From Amphibalanus amphitrite (Eukaryota > Arthropoda > Thecostraca > Balanomorpha > Balanidae): DNA of 64,000 bases. The position numbers and the translations under genes were made by a program. The first letter of the stretch is position 1, and each line of letters opens with the position of its first letter. The notes under the pieces are model-generated. The model made no database searches. It saw only the letters and a program-made list of their open reading frames with translations, and was not told the DNA's origin. Location of the stretch: the NCBI RefSeq assembly GCF_019059575.1, contig NW_024881853.1:1-64000 (forward strand). Reading direction: 5' to 3'. This document shows, piece by piece, positions 31,918 through 45,506 of this stretch.

Positions 31918-33157
31918 TAGAGCTTTGGCGGGGTCACGGGTTCTTGGAAGCCCCGCAGCTTACAGGGGAACTGAACGGTGCTTCTGTATCGTGCGGGGCT
32001 GCGGTGGGGCGACTGCGGATCGACCTTTGGGCGGTGTCAACAATAGGCAGACGGCGAGATGGTCTAAACAGTGTCTCTTGGCTGTAAGGGTCCGTGGGAG
32101 ATTGCATTCCTAAAAGCCAGTGTTAGTTTCTTGTTCTACCAGAAACTATAAAATTTATGGTTGGCCGTCCGGCTGGGCGCGCTGCATGGCAACATTCTGC
32201 ACACCTGAGGCCCAATACAGACTACTCACCTAAGCACACTTAGTCCCTTACTTTACCTACTGTGTTGTGAAGCAGATTGACGGTGTGGCACGAACAATCA
32301 AAGAGATCGGCCTCTCAGAAGCTGACAGCTTCTATGCGTGAGGGCTACGGCTATCTTAGCACCACCAATGCAAGTTTTTTTTCAATAATATTGGATTTTC
32401 ATACATATGTTTTGATTGAAATGCTCAGCTAACAATTGCGTCTCTTTTGCGCCAAGCAGTTTGGGATTTATCTGTTGCTAGTGGCCCTCCCCTCCCTCCT
32501 ACCCAAGTTCCAGGTGGTGAAACATCTCAGCACTTGCAGGTTTATATGACCATATAACGAGTTATGAGACTGAATATGCCATGGTTTGCCACAGATGATA
32601 ATCTCTTGGCAGCTAGTAGTTTCGGCCCGCTACAGTAATAAGGTCGGCGGTGGCTTTCATCGGCAATAACGTGCAGGGTATATACTCCGAGATTATGGAC
32701 ACCGTCTGACTTTCACGCGGCGCTGGGTGTTTTGTGCGAGATCATAACTACACCCGGTGAGCGAACTAGCGCGCCCCGGAACTCCGGTCAGGCAATCAGA
32801 GGCCCGCAGACTGCAGATCCGGCGACGGACAAAGGCGGGTCGCAATAAACCATCGACAATATGACTACTGATTGACTACTGATTGCTACTACTGAGACCG
32901 CTCTATTGCCGTTGCTGCAGGGCAGCCACATACAAAGCTGAACACAGGAGACACGCTATTGTAGGGGATCTATTGTAGGGCTATTGTAGGGCAACCCCCC
33001 ATGTGCGGGCGAGGGTTAAGATTTAGGCATCGCATATGCGACGACACCGATTTTATTACGGAGCGAGCGAAGCGAGCGACGTAGAATAACGGAAATTTCT
33101 GAGTATGAGCGGCCGGCCGGCCGGCCGGCCGTGGTCACGATTCTGCGACGCTTATAT
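31918..33157. other. Intergenic; orphan TTAA-MITE end near 33000
   Basis: A GC-rich stretch to about 32110 follows the E-box cluster. At 33005-33019 the sequence GCGGGCGAGGGTTAA matches the right end of the TTAA MITEs with nothing matching before it, so it is a remnant. Just before it ATTGTAGGG is repeated three times. GGCCGGCCGGCC repeats occur at 33111-33130. Confidence 0.45.
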
Positions 33158-33690
33158 CTCAGCAACCACTTGACCGATTTACATGCGGTAATTTTTGTAG
33201 GGTAGCTTCATTCCTTCTACCAAGTATTGGACGATTCTTGATGCATGTGGGTGACCCCTTATGCACGTGCCACGTGCAAAACGAAGAGGTGTCACTTTTG
33301 TAATTGTTGCAATATCTCGGTAACTACTTGGCCGATTGCGCTGAAAGTTGGCATGTAGGCAGGCACCCACTAGGCAATGCTTATCCATGTGCCAGAGTTG
33401 GGGTGCTGCTGCACGTGCGCACGTGCAGGGGTCGTTTCCAGATCTCAAGAACGGCTGGACCGATTGCGCTCAAATTTGGTACACGGTTACGGAGCAGTTA
33501 GTAGGGTGCCGTGCACAAGTCAGTTGGGACCCATTTTGCACGTGCGCACGTGCAGGGTGTCGCTTCCAGATCTCGAGAACGGCTGGGCCGATGGTGCTCA
33601 AATTTGGCACATCGCTAGAGACCGGTTAGTAGGGTGCCGTGCACAAGTCAGTTGGAGGTACCCCCTCGCAATTTCGCACGTGCAAGGCCC
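33158..33690 (+). repeat. Degenerate tandem repeat, unit about 130 bases
   Basis: About four units share the phrase ATCTCGAGAACGGCTGGACC followed by GATTGCGCTCAAATTTGG and, at the unit end, CACGTGCGCACGTGCAGGG. The last two are close copies (spacing about 128), the first two more diverged. The array is bracketed by an imperfect inverted pair, TTACGGAGCGAGCGA near 33055 and TCGCTCGCTCCGTTA near 33697, so it may be the body of a DNA element. The short frames it gives are not genes. Confidence 0.65.
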
Positions 33691-34239
33691 ATCCTCTCGC
33701 TCGCTCCGTTAGTCGCCCCAAAAGGCGTTATACTGGTTGTATAAAGAGTTATCGTGCCAAGCTGGATTCGCCTTTCACAGCTGTGTGCAGTGTGTACTGT
33801 ATACTGTACAGTTGTATATACCTACCTACTGAGAGACGCATCATATGCCGTATAATACTTGTGAAATGGTTCAGGTTATCCATGCATAATCTGTGTAAGA
33901 TCATTAAAATAAAGATCATTCATCTAACCTTCAAGGAACAATCTATTTCTCTATCGCAATGTGTGGTCTCGATCTCGACTGGCAATTTCGAGTCTGGCGC
34001 GGGAGCTTGACCAAGCATCATTTTACGAGCTAGCTGACGGGCGACTAGCTGCCGTAATGTGCGTTCGACATAAAGTAGCACTGCCATGTGGTAAGGAGGT
34101 ACCCACGGTCACGCTGCCGTGTTGCGTGGTCACGCTGCCATGCGTTAGCACTCCGGTGCGGTGCGTTCGCGCTCCCGTATGGTGCGCTCGCAGTGCCGTG
34201 CGGTCGGGCGTAATGTAGGAAGCTGGTAGGAAGCTCTCT
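33691..34239. other. Intergenic with short GC repeats
   Basis: Mostly unremarkable. At about 34075-34205 a degenerate repeat of roughly 20 bases (units like CACGCTGCCGTG or GCGCTCGCAGTGCCGTG) is present. Confidence 0.4.
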
Positions 34240-34485
34240 CACGAGAAGGAGGCGCCGCCAGCACGCGCGCCGACTAACTGGATTGGCTGGCGGCCGATCT
34301 CTCGGAGTTGTGTGCGGCTTCTGGGCAGGGCCGCCGCCGGCGGCGGTGGCGGCGCGACGGCAGAGCGCTGCACGCTCGCGACGACCGTCAGTGTGTCGGC
34401 GGCGGCGCCAGGGACCGCTCGGTGTGGCGACTGCTCCCGGAGTCGCTGGAGCGACTGAAACCCCCCCCCCCCCCCACAGCCAGCC
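34240..34485 (+). promoter_or_regulatory. CpG-rich promoter-like region
   Basis: GC- and CpG-rich DNA with GCCGCC and GGCGGC runs and a C run of 16 or so (34460-34475). It stands out from AT-rich surroundings and ends at a candidate start codon. It could be a 5' UTR and promoter of a gene to the right, or, less likely, a coding GC-rich segment on the other strand. Confidence 0.35.
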
Positions 34486-34520
34486 ATGACAGTCGGGAAG
34501 GACGACGCTGCTGTGAAATG
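34486..34520 (+). CDS. Possible first coding exon (11 codons)
   Basis: An ATG in good context (CAGCCATGA) begins a frame MTVGKDDAAVK that runs into a good splice donor, ATG|GTGAGC at 34520/34521. It follows the CpG-rich region. The exon is too short to identify and no second exon is recognised to the right. It is only a hypothesis from position, start context and donor. Confidence 0.25.
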
Positions 34521-35051
34521 GTGAGCAGCGACGTTGTATTTGTTGCCATAGAAACTGAAAAGTAGAAAGCGACGTCCTTGTCGATTGTCAAGCTTCGAGA
34601 AAGTGATTTCACGATTCAAGTTCAAATTTATGCACCGTGCGCATGGGTTGAGACCGTGCACGCCGAAATACGTTACACTTTTATCATACTTTCATTCTTT
34701 AAAATGCAGATGCCACATGCTCGCGGCTCCTTTGCATTGTATTACAGTTTCTATGTTGGAGTGATAGATGTCTTGTTCAGTGCAATAACGTACCGATGGC
34801 TAGTTAGTGTCTTTCAAAAGGTTCTATTGTTGTCGCATCGCGGGTGGAACCATATCCCCATAAGTATGTACGATAACAAGTGCAGTACTGGAGAAACTAA
34901 TGGGTAGTTACAACGCAAAATCTGAGGATCGGGAGAAACGCCATGGACAATAAGAGTAGAGTAGAGCGATTGGTGTTGGCCCGTTGGCTCGGTTAGGTAC
35001 CTTTTGGGTAATTATTACACAAAAACTCAACCGAAACCAAGCAGCTAATGG
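34521..35051. other. Nothing recognised
   Basis: AT-rich DNA to the right of the possible exon. No frame with motifs. Confidence 0.4.
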
Positions 35052-37202
35052 CAGTGGCGGCGGATTCGATTTTGGCGTGGGGGGGCAAGATCCCAGTCGA
35101 GATGATGTCATAGGCGGATCCAGAAAGGCGTTTTCGACGCTGTAGGGGACATACCCCCCCCCCCAAAAAAAAAAATGTCCAAAATCCAAAAACTCCTCGG
35201 ATTTCGATTCCTTACGGACCTGCTGCTGAACAGTATAAAGCAAAAAAATTACTGATGAAAGTTTTATTATTAGGAAACATAAGATATGTTTTGTCTATTT
35301 CGGGCGATGCAGGGGGGGGGGGGGTATTTGCTTTAAATGCCCGCTCCCTGGATCCGCCAGTGGACTATGTAACGATTTTCGTATTGCTGTATTAGAAAAA
35401 AGCTCCAATGGGAAAAATTATGCCATAACCCGATCGCATATCAGATGTTGAAGAACGGTGCCAAACCTTTTGAAGTAAGCGAGCGCTATTCTTCAATGAG
35501 GTAACTCCTTACCTCATTGTTCGTTCCTCATTTCCTCTGTTCCTTTTACGTTCGATTTCCGTTTAACGTTCCCTTAAAAAGTATTTCTGAGACAAATATC
35601 AACTGAAACCAGCTCACAGCGGGAGGAGACCGCTTACCAAACATTCAGAGACAGTCGGTCGCATCTAAACCTATTGGGACAGCGATCCGCCAGAAACCCA
35701 CCCCAAGGCAGTAGTTCGCCAACTAAGCTCACCGAGACGGGCTGTCTCGATGGGTTTATACAGTAAGCCTACAGCAAGGCTTAACTAAGGCCCAAACGCC
35801 CGTCAAGCTGGGAACGGAGGGCTGAGGCTAGGGTGAAGGAACGGCGGACTGGAACGAGGATCCAGAAGCTCTGGGTGGGGCGTTTCTTTATTAGGGCTTT
35901 ATAGGTGCGCTGACTGCGGTAAGGTCCAAATTATCACACCAAATTTTGCCACGACATCTGCCGGTTCTGGCACTCAAGAATCACTGGGCCTAATGTGGGC
36001 CTACAATGCCGAATGACCTCATCCATTGACTTTACAACCAGGACTTTGGTGTGACCCAGGGAAGATTGAAACCTATAGAGGGCGTCTGTTTGTCGCATGA
36101 TCGAGGAACGGTGAGCGTTTGATCTACAGATTGCAATCTGTCGATCAAACTGAAGCATGCTTCAGGAAAAGCGATCACGATATCCATTCGTGTTTCCGAA
36201 TGAGAGGGGGGCACACTAATGATCAGTGCCCTAACCCTCCAAAGTTTCCAACTTTAACTTTTACTTATTTAATAGTGAAAACTGAAATAAATCGGATACT
36301 GAACTGTGAACATCCAGTTTTTACACTGGCCCCACACAAGCCTCCGAATGCCCAAAGCAGATCTCTGATGACTGGCCTTTGGGTGTCATACCCGTGCATT
36401 GGTCAATGTGGTCAATGTGTACGATCTCGGCGTTTACCATTTTATGCATTGGAAACTGTTGCGCTCGAAAAAAAATCAGGGGTGTGGCTTATTATGAACG
36501 CTCATCAGTCCTAAATACCCGCAAGCGAATGGCTAGCCCTTCCGTCTCCACTCGCTTGCGATTTGGCATTTATGTAGGTACAAAATAGCGGCAAACGACC
36601 ACTGAAGGTATGAGTTGCGTCTCTTGCACACTTAAAATATCTCTAAATCGAATCTGAAAAGACAAAAAAAGTTATAAAGCGGAAATGGTTAGCATTTACA
36701 CATATTCAAAAGGCACCGTTGGACAAACTGTACGAGCGCATAGCTGCAATATCAGGTTATGAAAGTTTTCCCCATGTTTAGTGCACAAATTATGGAGGGG
36801 CAAGAATATACGTTTGCCCCTCCTCCAAAACTTTCTTAGGAGACGATGCCTCCTCTGCCGCCCCGTATCCGTCGCCCCTGTAAGCGGTCACTGAAGGCCT
36901 GGGTTGTCGCTGGGTCACGTTGACGCTTATAATGCCTCCAAAACTAGGTTGAAGAGAGGAAAACTCCAATTGAACGCGAACGCTTGTCATTTAAGAAAGG
37001 CAACGTATGATAAAGTACATGGGCATCTGGTTACATCTTCAGATGATCGAACAGAATAATTAGGTATATGGTTTCTTGTCTAACTTTTATGTCACAAATT
37101 ATGGGGGGGGCAAAAAGATACTTTTGCCCCCCCCCCACGAGTTTGCCAGGGGGGGCAGCTGCCCCCCCTGCCCCCCCCCCCCCCCCGAATCCGCCGCCCC
37201 TG
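35052..37202. mobile_element. hAT-type non-autonomous element, 2.15 kb
   Basis: The ends CAGTGGCGGCGGATTCG and CGAATCCGCCGCCCCTG are inverted repeats (16 of 17 positions). They are flanked by the 8-base duplication GCTAATGG (35044-35051 and 37203-37210). This is the signature of a hAT element. No transposase frame is present. A smaller hAT MITE is nested at 35109, and near 36784-36882 a second, diverged copy of the right end occurs about 308 bases before the true end. Short frames within are not supported as genes. Confidence 0.75.
35109..35362. mobile_element. Small hAT MITE nested in the 2.15-kb element
   Basis: Left end CATAGGCGGATCCAG and right end CTGGATCCGCCAGTG are inverted repeats (13 of 15). 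The flanks GATGATGT (35101-35108) and GACTATGT (35363-35370) agree at 6 of 8 positions, fitting an aged 8-base duplication. The inside has C and G runs and no coding capacity. Confidence 0.55.
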
Positions 37203-37210
37203 GCTAATGG

Positions 37211-37573
37211 AGATGAACATTTATCCATCCGCAACCATGAACGACTGATAAAAACATTTGACTTATGTCATTGTCCGTCGAAGCAGTGATTTGCATCTCA
37301 CTGTCATTTTGTGACTTGTATCGACTGCTAAAGATGATGATTGGGTTTGATGGCGTGCCCAACCTCTGAGGGTTATATGACGCCAGCGACTGCTAACCAA
37401 TGGTTATTGTTTTCATATGAGAACTGGTTGCTCCTGGCTGACACGTTGACACACCACATCAAGTTTGGTAACATATTATGATGGGTAAAACTTAAATCTC
37501 CCATTCTTGAACTACATAATGTAATTACATTTGAGTTGACTAAACCTGCTCAATTCGAAACCTGGGAAGGTGA
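37211..37573. other. Nothing recognised
   Basis: Unique-looking DNA between the hAT element and the minisatellite. Confidence 0.4.
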
Positions 37574-39613
<2,040 letters not shown>

Positions 39614-39863
39614 TAATAGCCGTTTTCACGACGGCCATCAAGTACACATTTGGTGCACATCTGGTGCAGATAAGATGCAGATTTGGTCAAATTAGGTTCA
39701 GTGTTTCTCTTAAATGCGCCGAATATTGCCGAATATGCGCCGAATATTGTGTTAGTCGATTAAGTGTTCATATATGAATATGTGTGTAATTGTATGCATG
39801 TGTGCGTCTGTTTGTGCTATGCCACCGTAATGCCCACTGTTCTGTGGTTGGTGGATGTTTGAC

Positions 39864-39899
<36 letters not shown>
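39864..39899 (+). repeat. ATA microsatellite
   Basis: About twelve AAT units in a row. Confidence 0.95.
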
Positions 39900-39900
<1 letters not shown>

Positions 39901-40013
39901 GTAGCTATCAGCTAGGGTTGCACTAATTGCTTATATGCCTGCTTTGTCATATTATCAGAGAGCCTCATTGATTAAACACTGAAATAAATTCATAAAGGCC
40001 GTTTTCACGACGG

Positions 40014-41484
40014 AACTTTCGCAGAGGAACTTATTTGATACCTAAAAAGTACCTACCCTTAGAGGCCTTAACATCCCTCAAACTGAAATATTTTATGTTC
40101 AAAATAATTTTAGAAGTTTAAATCTGGGCATTTTTTGCCCTCAAATCACTTATTTATTTACAAACACAGCAATTTTTGGTTCTAGTAGCCCACCTTTCGA
40201 CTATGAGGTATTAAATCAGCGTGGCAACTTGCTCCCTCTTTGCTCCCTCGGGTATCTAATTCCGGAATTCTTAAAAACAAGGAAAGTATATATCGAGTTC
40301 TCTTTTATACCTATTCAGTTATGTTTTAATGGTGATTAAAATATGACAAATTTTTTAATTACATTTCATATAAGAAAACACGCAAAACAATGAAACAAAA
40401 ATAACTACGGCAGATAATTACCTTCAGGTATCTAATTCCGACCAATCAGCACCTCAGTAGGATATGACGTCATACAAGAATGGAAGAATGGTGGTGAAGG
40501 CCGTTTGCAGTCCCGGCCGGTAGGTCACGTGACCGCCGGGCGCCTCGGGTCACGCGGCGGTCGGGAGTCGGACGCGGGGCGTGGTCGCGGGCGGACGCGC
40601 GGGGAGTCATGCTTTGCTTTGCTTGCTTTGTCAACTTCATATAACTTCCTATCGCATTCGTGTGAAAGCCAAACACTGCTCAGTGCCCTTAGAAATTGAG
40701 TTTTGGAAAGCTCAAGTCCCTATAGCTCCTCAGGTCGGCAACAGTTGAAGCCTCATCTGAACCCATGTGAAAAAACGAGGGTAAGGAACCTTGTGTTGCT
40801 TTTTCTTTTACCGTCATAATTATCTCAAACCATCACAATTTTGAGTTGCCACATTGTCTGCTTCACTACATTCGTGTACAACTTGGGTGAAGGCTGGTGG
40901 CTCAAAGAGAGGTGAAGATATTTCTTTAAGTGCCTAATCCGTGAAATTGAAATATCCCGGCTTTACAAATCTACACTTTTCATTTTCTCCACGATACATT
41001 TTTTAAAATTGTTTAAATTTTATCTACATTTGTTAAAATCGGGGCTTTGGTTTTTTGTAAACTAGATCATAAAGTTTACTATAGTTTTGTGTAACCTGAT
41101 GGCTGAAGAAAATAGTAATTTTGCTAAAATGATGTGCGGAAATTTGTTGCTTTCCAAATCAAATTACTCATACCTATATTTCATTCAAAATTAGGAGGCA
41201 TTATTACTGTTTTTTCTTGTAACATGAACTGAGTTTGGGTACGGTGCTCCGGAAACGTTGTGGAACTTTAAGCTAGCTAGAGCAGTTTCCATAAAAATTG
41301 TTTAGATAGTTGACATGGCTTGTTGACAACTCTTTTGCTGTTTCTAAAAAAGTGAAAAAATATTTTCCTGCATTAAGCACACAAGGCATGTTATTCTCAT
41401 AAGCTATCGAATGTGTGTGTGTTTTTTTAAGCTGTTTTTTTAAGCTTTTAAGCTGTAACTTCAGTTACTTCACTTTAGAACATA
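40014..41484. other. Left part of inner TIR element
   Basis: AT-rich, without supported genes, apart from a sharp GC-rich patch at 40495-40610 that contains GTCACGTGAC and several CGCG runs. Confidence 0.4.
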
Positions 41485-42834
41485 GGGTAGTGTGGGGTAA
41501 TTTGAACATATTTTTACGTCTTCTCCGTTGTACCAAATTCCAGTTCAACCCTGGATGAAGAAAAACTGCTTCAGTAGCGCAAGTGTCACTTGCTTTCACC
41601 ATGCAAGCCTCATTTTTGGACGAGCCGAGCATACCTTGAATAGCATAGCCTCACTTCTCCACCAAGTCACGGTGTGTTCAAATTGCCCAACCGTGGGGTA
41701 ATTTGAACATACTGCTTTTACCTGTCATAAAAACGATAGTCTCGCCAGCACCGATGTTGTTTGACCCATAAACAAATAGGCAGAACAATTCTAAACATAC
41801 CTTCACTTGAAAAATCAACACAACAGCAAAAATAACAGTTGCAGAGTATCAATATCTGCACGCTGCACACCGGTCAGTTGACAGAATTCGCCCCTCTTCA
41901 ATTAACAGAACGTCTATCATTTTTGTTCGATAAAAACTCTCCCAACCGTACTACATCTGTTAAAGTGGTGCCAATCGAAACCTGGACATTTGGAGTTCTG
42001 ATTTTGTCCATTGTCCAATTCGGAATTGTTTGGACAAAGGTAGCAGACTGGACAATATTGGACGATGGCTTGCTACACTTCAGCGCTTTTTTATAAAGTA
42101 CCTAATCGTGCATAGCATTGATTGGCGAATGGAAAGCTTGTTAATATCTCAATATAATGAACACTTTTCGGCTGGTAAAATTACATGATAAGCAATAGGT
42201 ATAAATGACGGTTTTGAGTGTTGATAGCTGCATAATTTTCGGACATATTTGGACAAATAGTTGACTTTAACATTTTTGGACGGAAAATCAACAAAAATGT
42301 CGGACATTAGACGGATATTAGACGTAAATTTTCTAAAACTGGCATCACTTATCTGCTACTGCCTTGGGTCGAAAATATTGGCAAAAAAAAAACTGGGAGC
42401 GTTGTTTTTTTCGGAGCTATCCCTGTCTTCATTCAAATTCTCACACTATGTTCAAATTACCCCACGCTAAAAGTTATTTTGCCATTTTAAAAAACAGGGT
42501 TCAAAAGCAAATTTCTTGGATTGACGGCGCTGATTAGGTCATTATACAACAAAAGCCGTTGCGTATTAGGCGCTAGCAATGCAAGATTTTTCGCTGCAAT
42601 GAAGTTGCAATGACGTGTTGTTAGGCGTTTTTCCTTGCGAAATTGATTTTTTACACTGTGCGTCAACATCTTCATTCCCTGAAACTTAAAACCCCGTTCA
42701 TATGATAGCCTTTTTAGTTCCGATAATTTCTCTTATTGGTCTTATTGTAATGCCACTTATGGATTTTCCGTAATTTTCTGTTATTCACACTATGTTCAAA
42801 TTGCCCCACATGTTCAAATTACCCCACCCTACCC
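41485..42834. mobile_element. TA-flanked TIR element (mariner-like MITE)
   Basis: The ends GGGTAGTGTGGGGTAATTTG (extending to GAACAT) and the inverted CAAATTACCCCACCCTACCC agree at all but one position over about 25 bases. They are flanked by TA (41483-41484 and 42835-42836), as for Tc1/mariner elements. The GGGGTAATTTGAACA motif is repeated inside near 41694 and, inverted, near 42449 and 42790. The longest inner frame (85 codons, 41839) has no transposase motif. The element would depend on a transposase elsewhere. Confidence 0.75.
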
Positions 42835-42969
42835 TATTGCCCAGAATGCGTCACTGATCATGAGCTGGTATATCATATCATATGTAGCAAATACATAAAT
42901 GAGAATAGTGTGTCATGAATTTTTGTGCATGCTTCTGGATCATCTGTAATTACATCAAAGGCTCGGCTC

Positions 42970-44050
42970 AAGAGTGTCCTGCCGACCAGCTTATGCCCAA
43001 CCCTTTCTGTCCGCAGAACGTCGCCTGCGACTCCCGCACGCCGTTTGCCCCGGCCGTCCGTACTGGTCTTCGCGCTGCGAGCCGCGCTGGAGTTCGCGGC
43101 GGCGTCGTGGAGCTCCCATCGGGACGGCGTGTGATGCCCGCGTCGAGCTTATAAGCCGTGAGCTTCGATTGGCGGCTCACGCGGTCACCAGCTGTATGTA
43201 CAGCCTCGGCCCCGACGACCCCGCTAATGGCCGAGACCGGCATACCCCCGGCATGGATCCGCTGTCCGGCGCAGCGCTGGCCGCCCGCATGCTATGCTAC
43301 TTTTGGCTGTATCGCTGCCCAGCGGGAGCGCGCTCCACGCTGCGGAAGAGGTACACGTTGCGACCCGACTGAGGACTGCAACCGGATGGTGACACGTCGG
43401 CCTCTGCGCCCTGGCCGGGGCAGGCGTGACCGACGTCACAGTGGAGGAACGCCCAAACAAGACCAGCCCACCGTCGGAGCAGCATGGAAAGATCATGTTC
43501 TGCCTGGACGTCGGACCCGGCGGCCGCAGTGCACCTGCACACGTGCGGAGAGGGGCGCTGGAGGCTACTCTGGAGCTTCTGCCATTCCGCGGCGCGACTG
43601 CTGGCAAAACGGCGGCGATTGAGGCGGTTGGGAACAGCTGCAGCAGTGCAGCGATGGTGATGGCGGTGATGGCGACATGGCGGTTTGGGACTTCATCTCA
43701 GCGCGGCCGCCGCCCAGGCGCCGCTGCGCCCGGCTGCTCAGCCACCTACCGGATGGCGGGGTGGCCCTTACGGCCCTCACGCCCGTTCGGTCTGCGGCCA
43801 CGTTGTGGGGTGGCGGTCGCGGGGTTAGCGGCGTTGGACTTCGTCCTTTATCCAGACTGCACCGTACCATCTGAACGGATGGATCTGCCAAGAAAGATGA
43901 CATCCAAGGCGGCTATGAGGCGATCACAAAGCTTCACCAAGAGCTTCTCCTTCATGGGGCCGGCCGGCCGTTAAGTCGCAACACCGGCTGCCGAGTGCCA
44001 ACAGCTGCGTGCGCTGGCGCCGACGCGTTGTGGGCCGCGCTGCTGACGCC
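42970..44050. other. GC-rich island with overlapping open frames
   Basis: About 1.1 kb of CpG-rich DNA within AT-rich surroundings. A good acceptor-like site (CCCTTTCTGTCCGCAG) ends at 43016. Frames are open on both strands, among them + 43426-43974 (182 codons from a GTG; an internal ATG follows) and + 43158-43622. None has motifs I recognise, and which is real cannot be told. It may be a CpG island, an exon of an unknown gene, or host DNA captured between transposon ends. Confidence 0.35.
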
Positions 44051-45397
44051 CAAGCTGCGATATCAACCATCTATGAATAAGTGGCAGCGGTGGCGGCTTG
44101 TCAGTTGTTAACGTGCCTTAACAGACGTTGCGAATAGCCCGCGTTGGAATCGCATGGTTGGGAACACAACGCAAGTAAAAATGGGCTTCCTTGATGAACC
44201 TACTTTTGAAGCATTGTAGCCTTTGTAATTTTGGATGTTTTGCTGTAGATATTATTTTCTACATATATACTATATAGGCACTCACGTGCTTTAAATCGCG
44301 CAATGCAATTGAACCATGGTAAAGACAATAATAAATGAACTGAGAGCTGACATGCCCCATGCTTTGTGTGTGTATGTGTGTGTGTGTTTTTTTTTTTGGC
44401 GAGTCGATAAAAGTGGTTTTGGACACTGGATGAGTTTTTAGGGGTGTGGTGAGGGGGGATGTAATTCCACAGACATTCTGTCAGATTCACTAATGCAGTA
44501 GGTCTGTGCGGTGTTTAGTTATCGGAGCATTCTTTGAAAGTCGTGAATAGGGCCACCGAGTACCTAAAGCCGTGATATTCCCCCACAAAAACTTCTTTTA
44601 AATAACCGGGGATAGGTACATGAGCAGAGTAAATGCTATTACGAACGCCTATCACAATGCTGAGCGAATAGGAAAATCCATAGATGGAGAATTGTGCCGC
44701 GTTACGGGTGCTCGGGCGCACCCAATCCACCGTTACCCCAGCGGTGACCTTGACCCGCATCGTCTGTCTCGGCTCCAAAGCCAAACCGGCGTGGAATTGG
44801 GAGCGTTCGAGCACTCATGGTCCAGCGCAATTCTCCATCTAAATCCATTCCTGATACACATTTGCTTGCTCATAGTCATGTAACCCCGGTAAATTCACCC
44901 AACTTTCATATTGGTCGCTCCATAGACAGATGGCCACAGAGATCAACTTAAAAGGCCATTGTTGCATTCATTTAGTGGAGATCATTAAAGAGCCGTGACA
45001 GGCCACAAGTCGCGTGACATCATACGTGTAACGACCAATGACGACGGCCTGCAAAACCCAATGGAAGCGGCTAGCAGCGTGCAATAAAACAGGGCGCTGC
45101 TTTCTAAATGTCTGTCGTGCGCCATAAATGAATATATTCTTTGTAGCCTGGCAACTCAGTATCTTTTTTTAACTATTGTACTAGTATTTAATAATTTCAT
45201 AATTTTATAATTGTGCTTACGCTTTATGTTGATATTAGTGATAAATCCTTAGATAAAGTAAATCGATGTGATATTTAATAGAAAAATAGCAAACTAACGC
45301 ACCATTCATTCGAAAGCTGGGGAACCTACTAAAAAGAACTACTAAAATTCCTGAGGAACCAAAGGATCAAATGGGGATTAAATAGATGCCTGCTATT
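44051..45397. other. Right part of inner TIR element
   Basis: No gene supported. It has a GT microsatellite at about 44365-44387 and the short hairpin element at 44681. Confidence 0.4.
44681..44841. repeat. Short inverted-repeat element
   Basis: TAGATGGAGAATTGTGC at the left and GCGCAATTCTCCATCTA at the right are inverted (16 of 17). Inside, GGTGCTCG and CGAGCAC form a second inverted pair. It is a 161-base hairpin-forming unit; a MITE is possible. Confidence 0.45.
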
Positions 45398-45506
45398 CCG
45401 TCGTGAAAACGGCCAAAATGAAGATATTTGTTGTAAAAGAGATTAGGTGCAGATTTAGTCAAATTAGGTGCATTCGCCGGATAGTCCGTCGTGAAAACGG
45501 CTATTA

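Larger units (their letters stand above)
39997..45414. mobile_element. Inner TIR element, 5.4 kb, non-coding
   Basis: GGCCGTTTTCACGACGG (39997-40013) and CCGTCGTGAAAACGGCC (45398-45414) are perfect inverted repeats of 17 bases, of the same family as the outer element. Between them are 5.4 kb with no transposase: a GC-rich patch at 40495-40610, a TA-type MITE at 41485, and a GC-rich island at 42970-44050. The two ends could also belong to separate partial elements; a target duplication was not found. Confidence 0.45.
39614..45506. mobile_element. Outer TIR element (MITE split by an insertion)
   Basis: Left end TAATAGCCGTTTTCACGACGG (39614-39634) and right end CCGTCGTGAAAACGGCTATTA (45486-45506) are perfect inverted repeats of 21 bases. 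Only the outer parts (39614-39996 and 45415-45506) belong to it, about 475 bases in all, because a related element sits inside. An AAT microsatellite (39864-39899) lies in its left part. No target duplication is evident. No transposase. Confidence 0.6.

Noticed and set aside
33158..33690. CRISPR-like array
   Set aside because: Units are 130 bases, degenerate and without repeat-spacer structure; the genome is eukaryotic.
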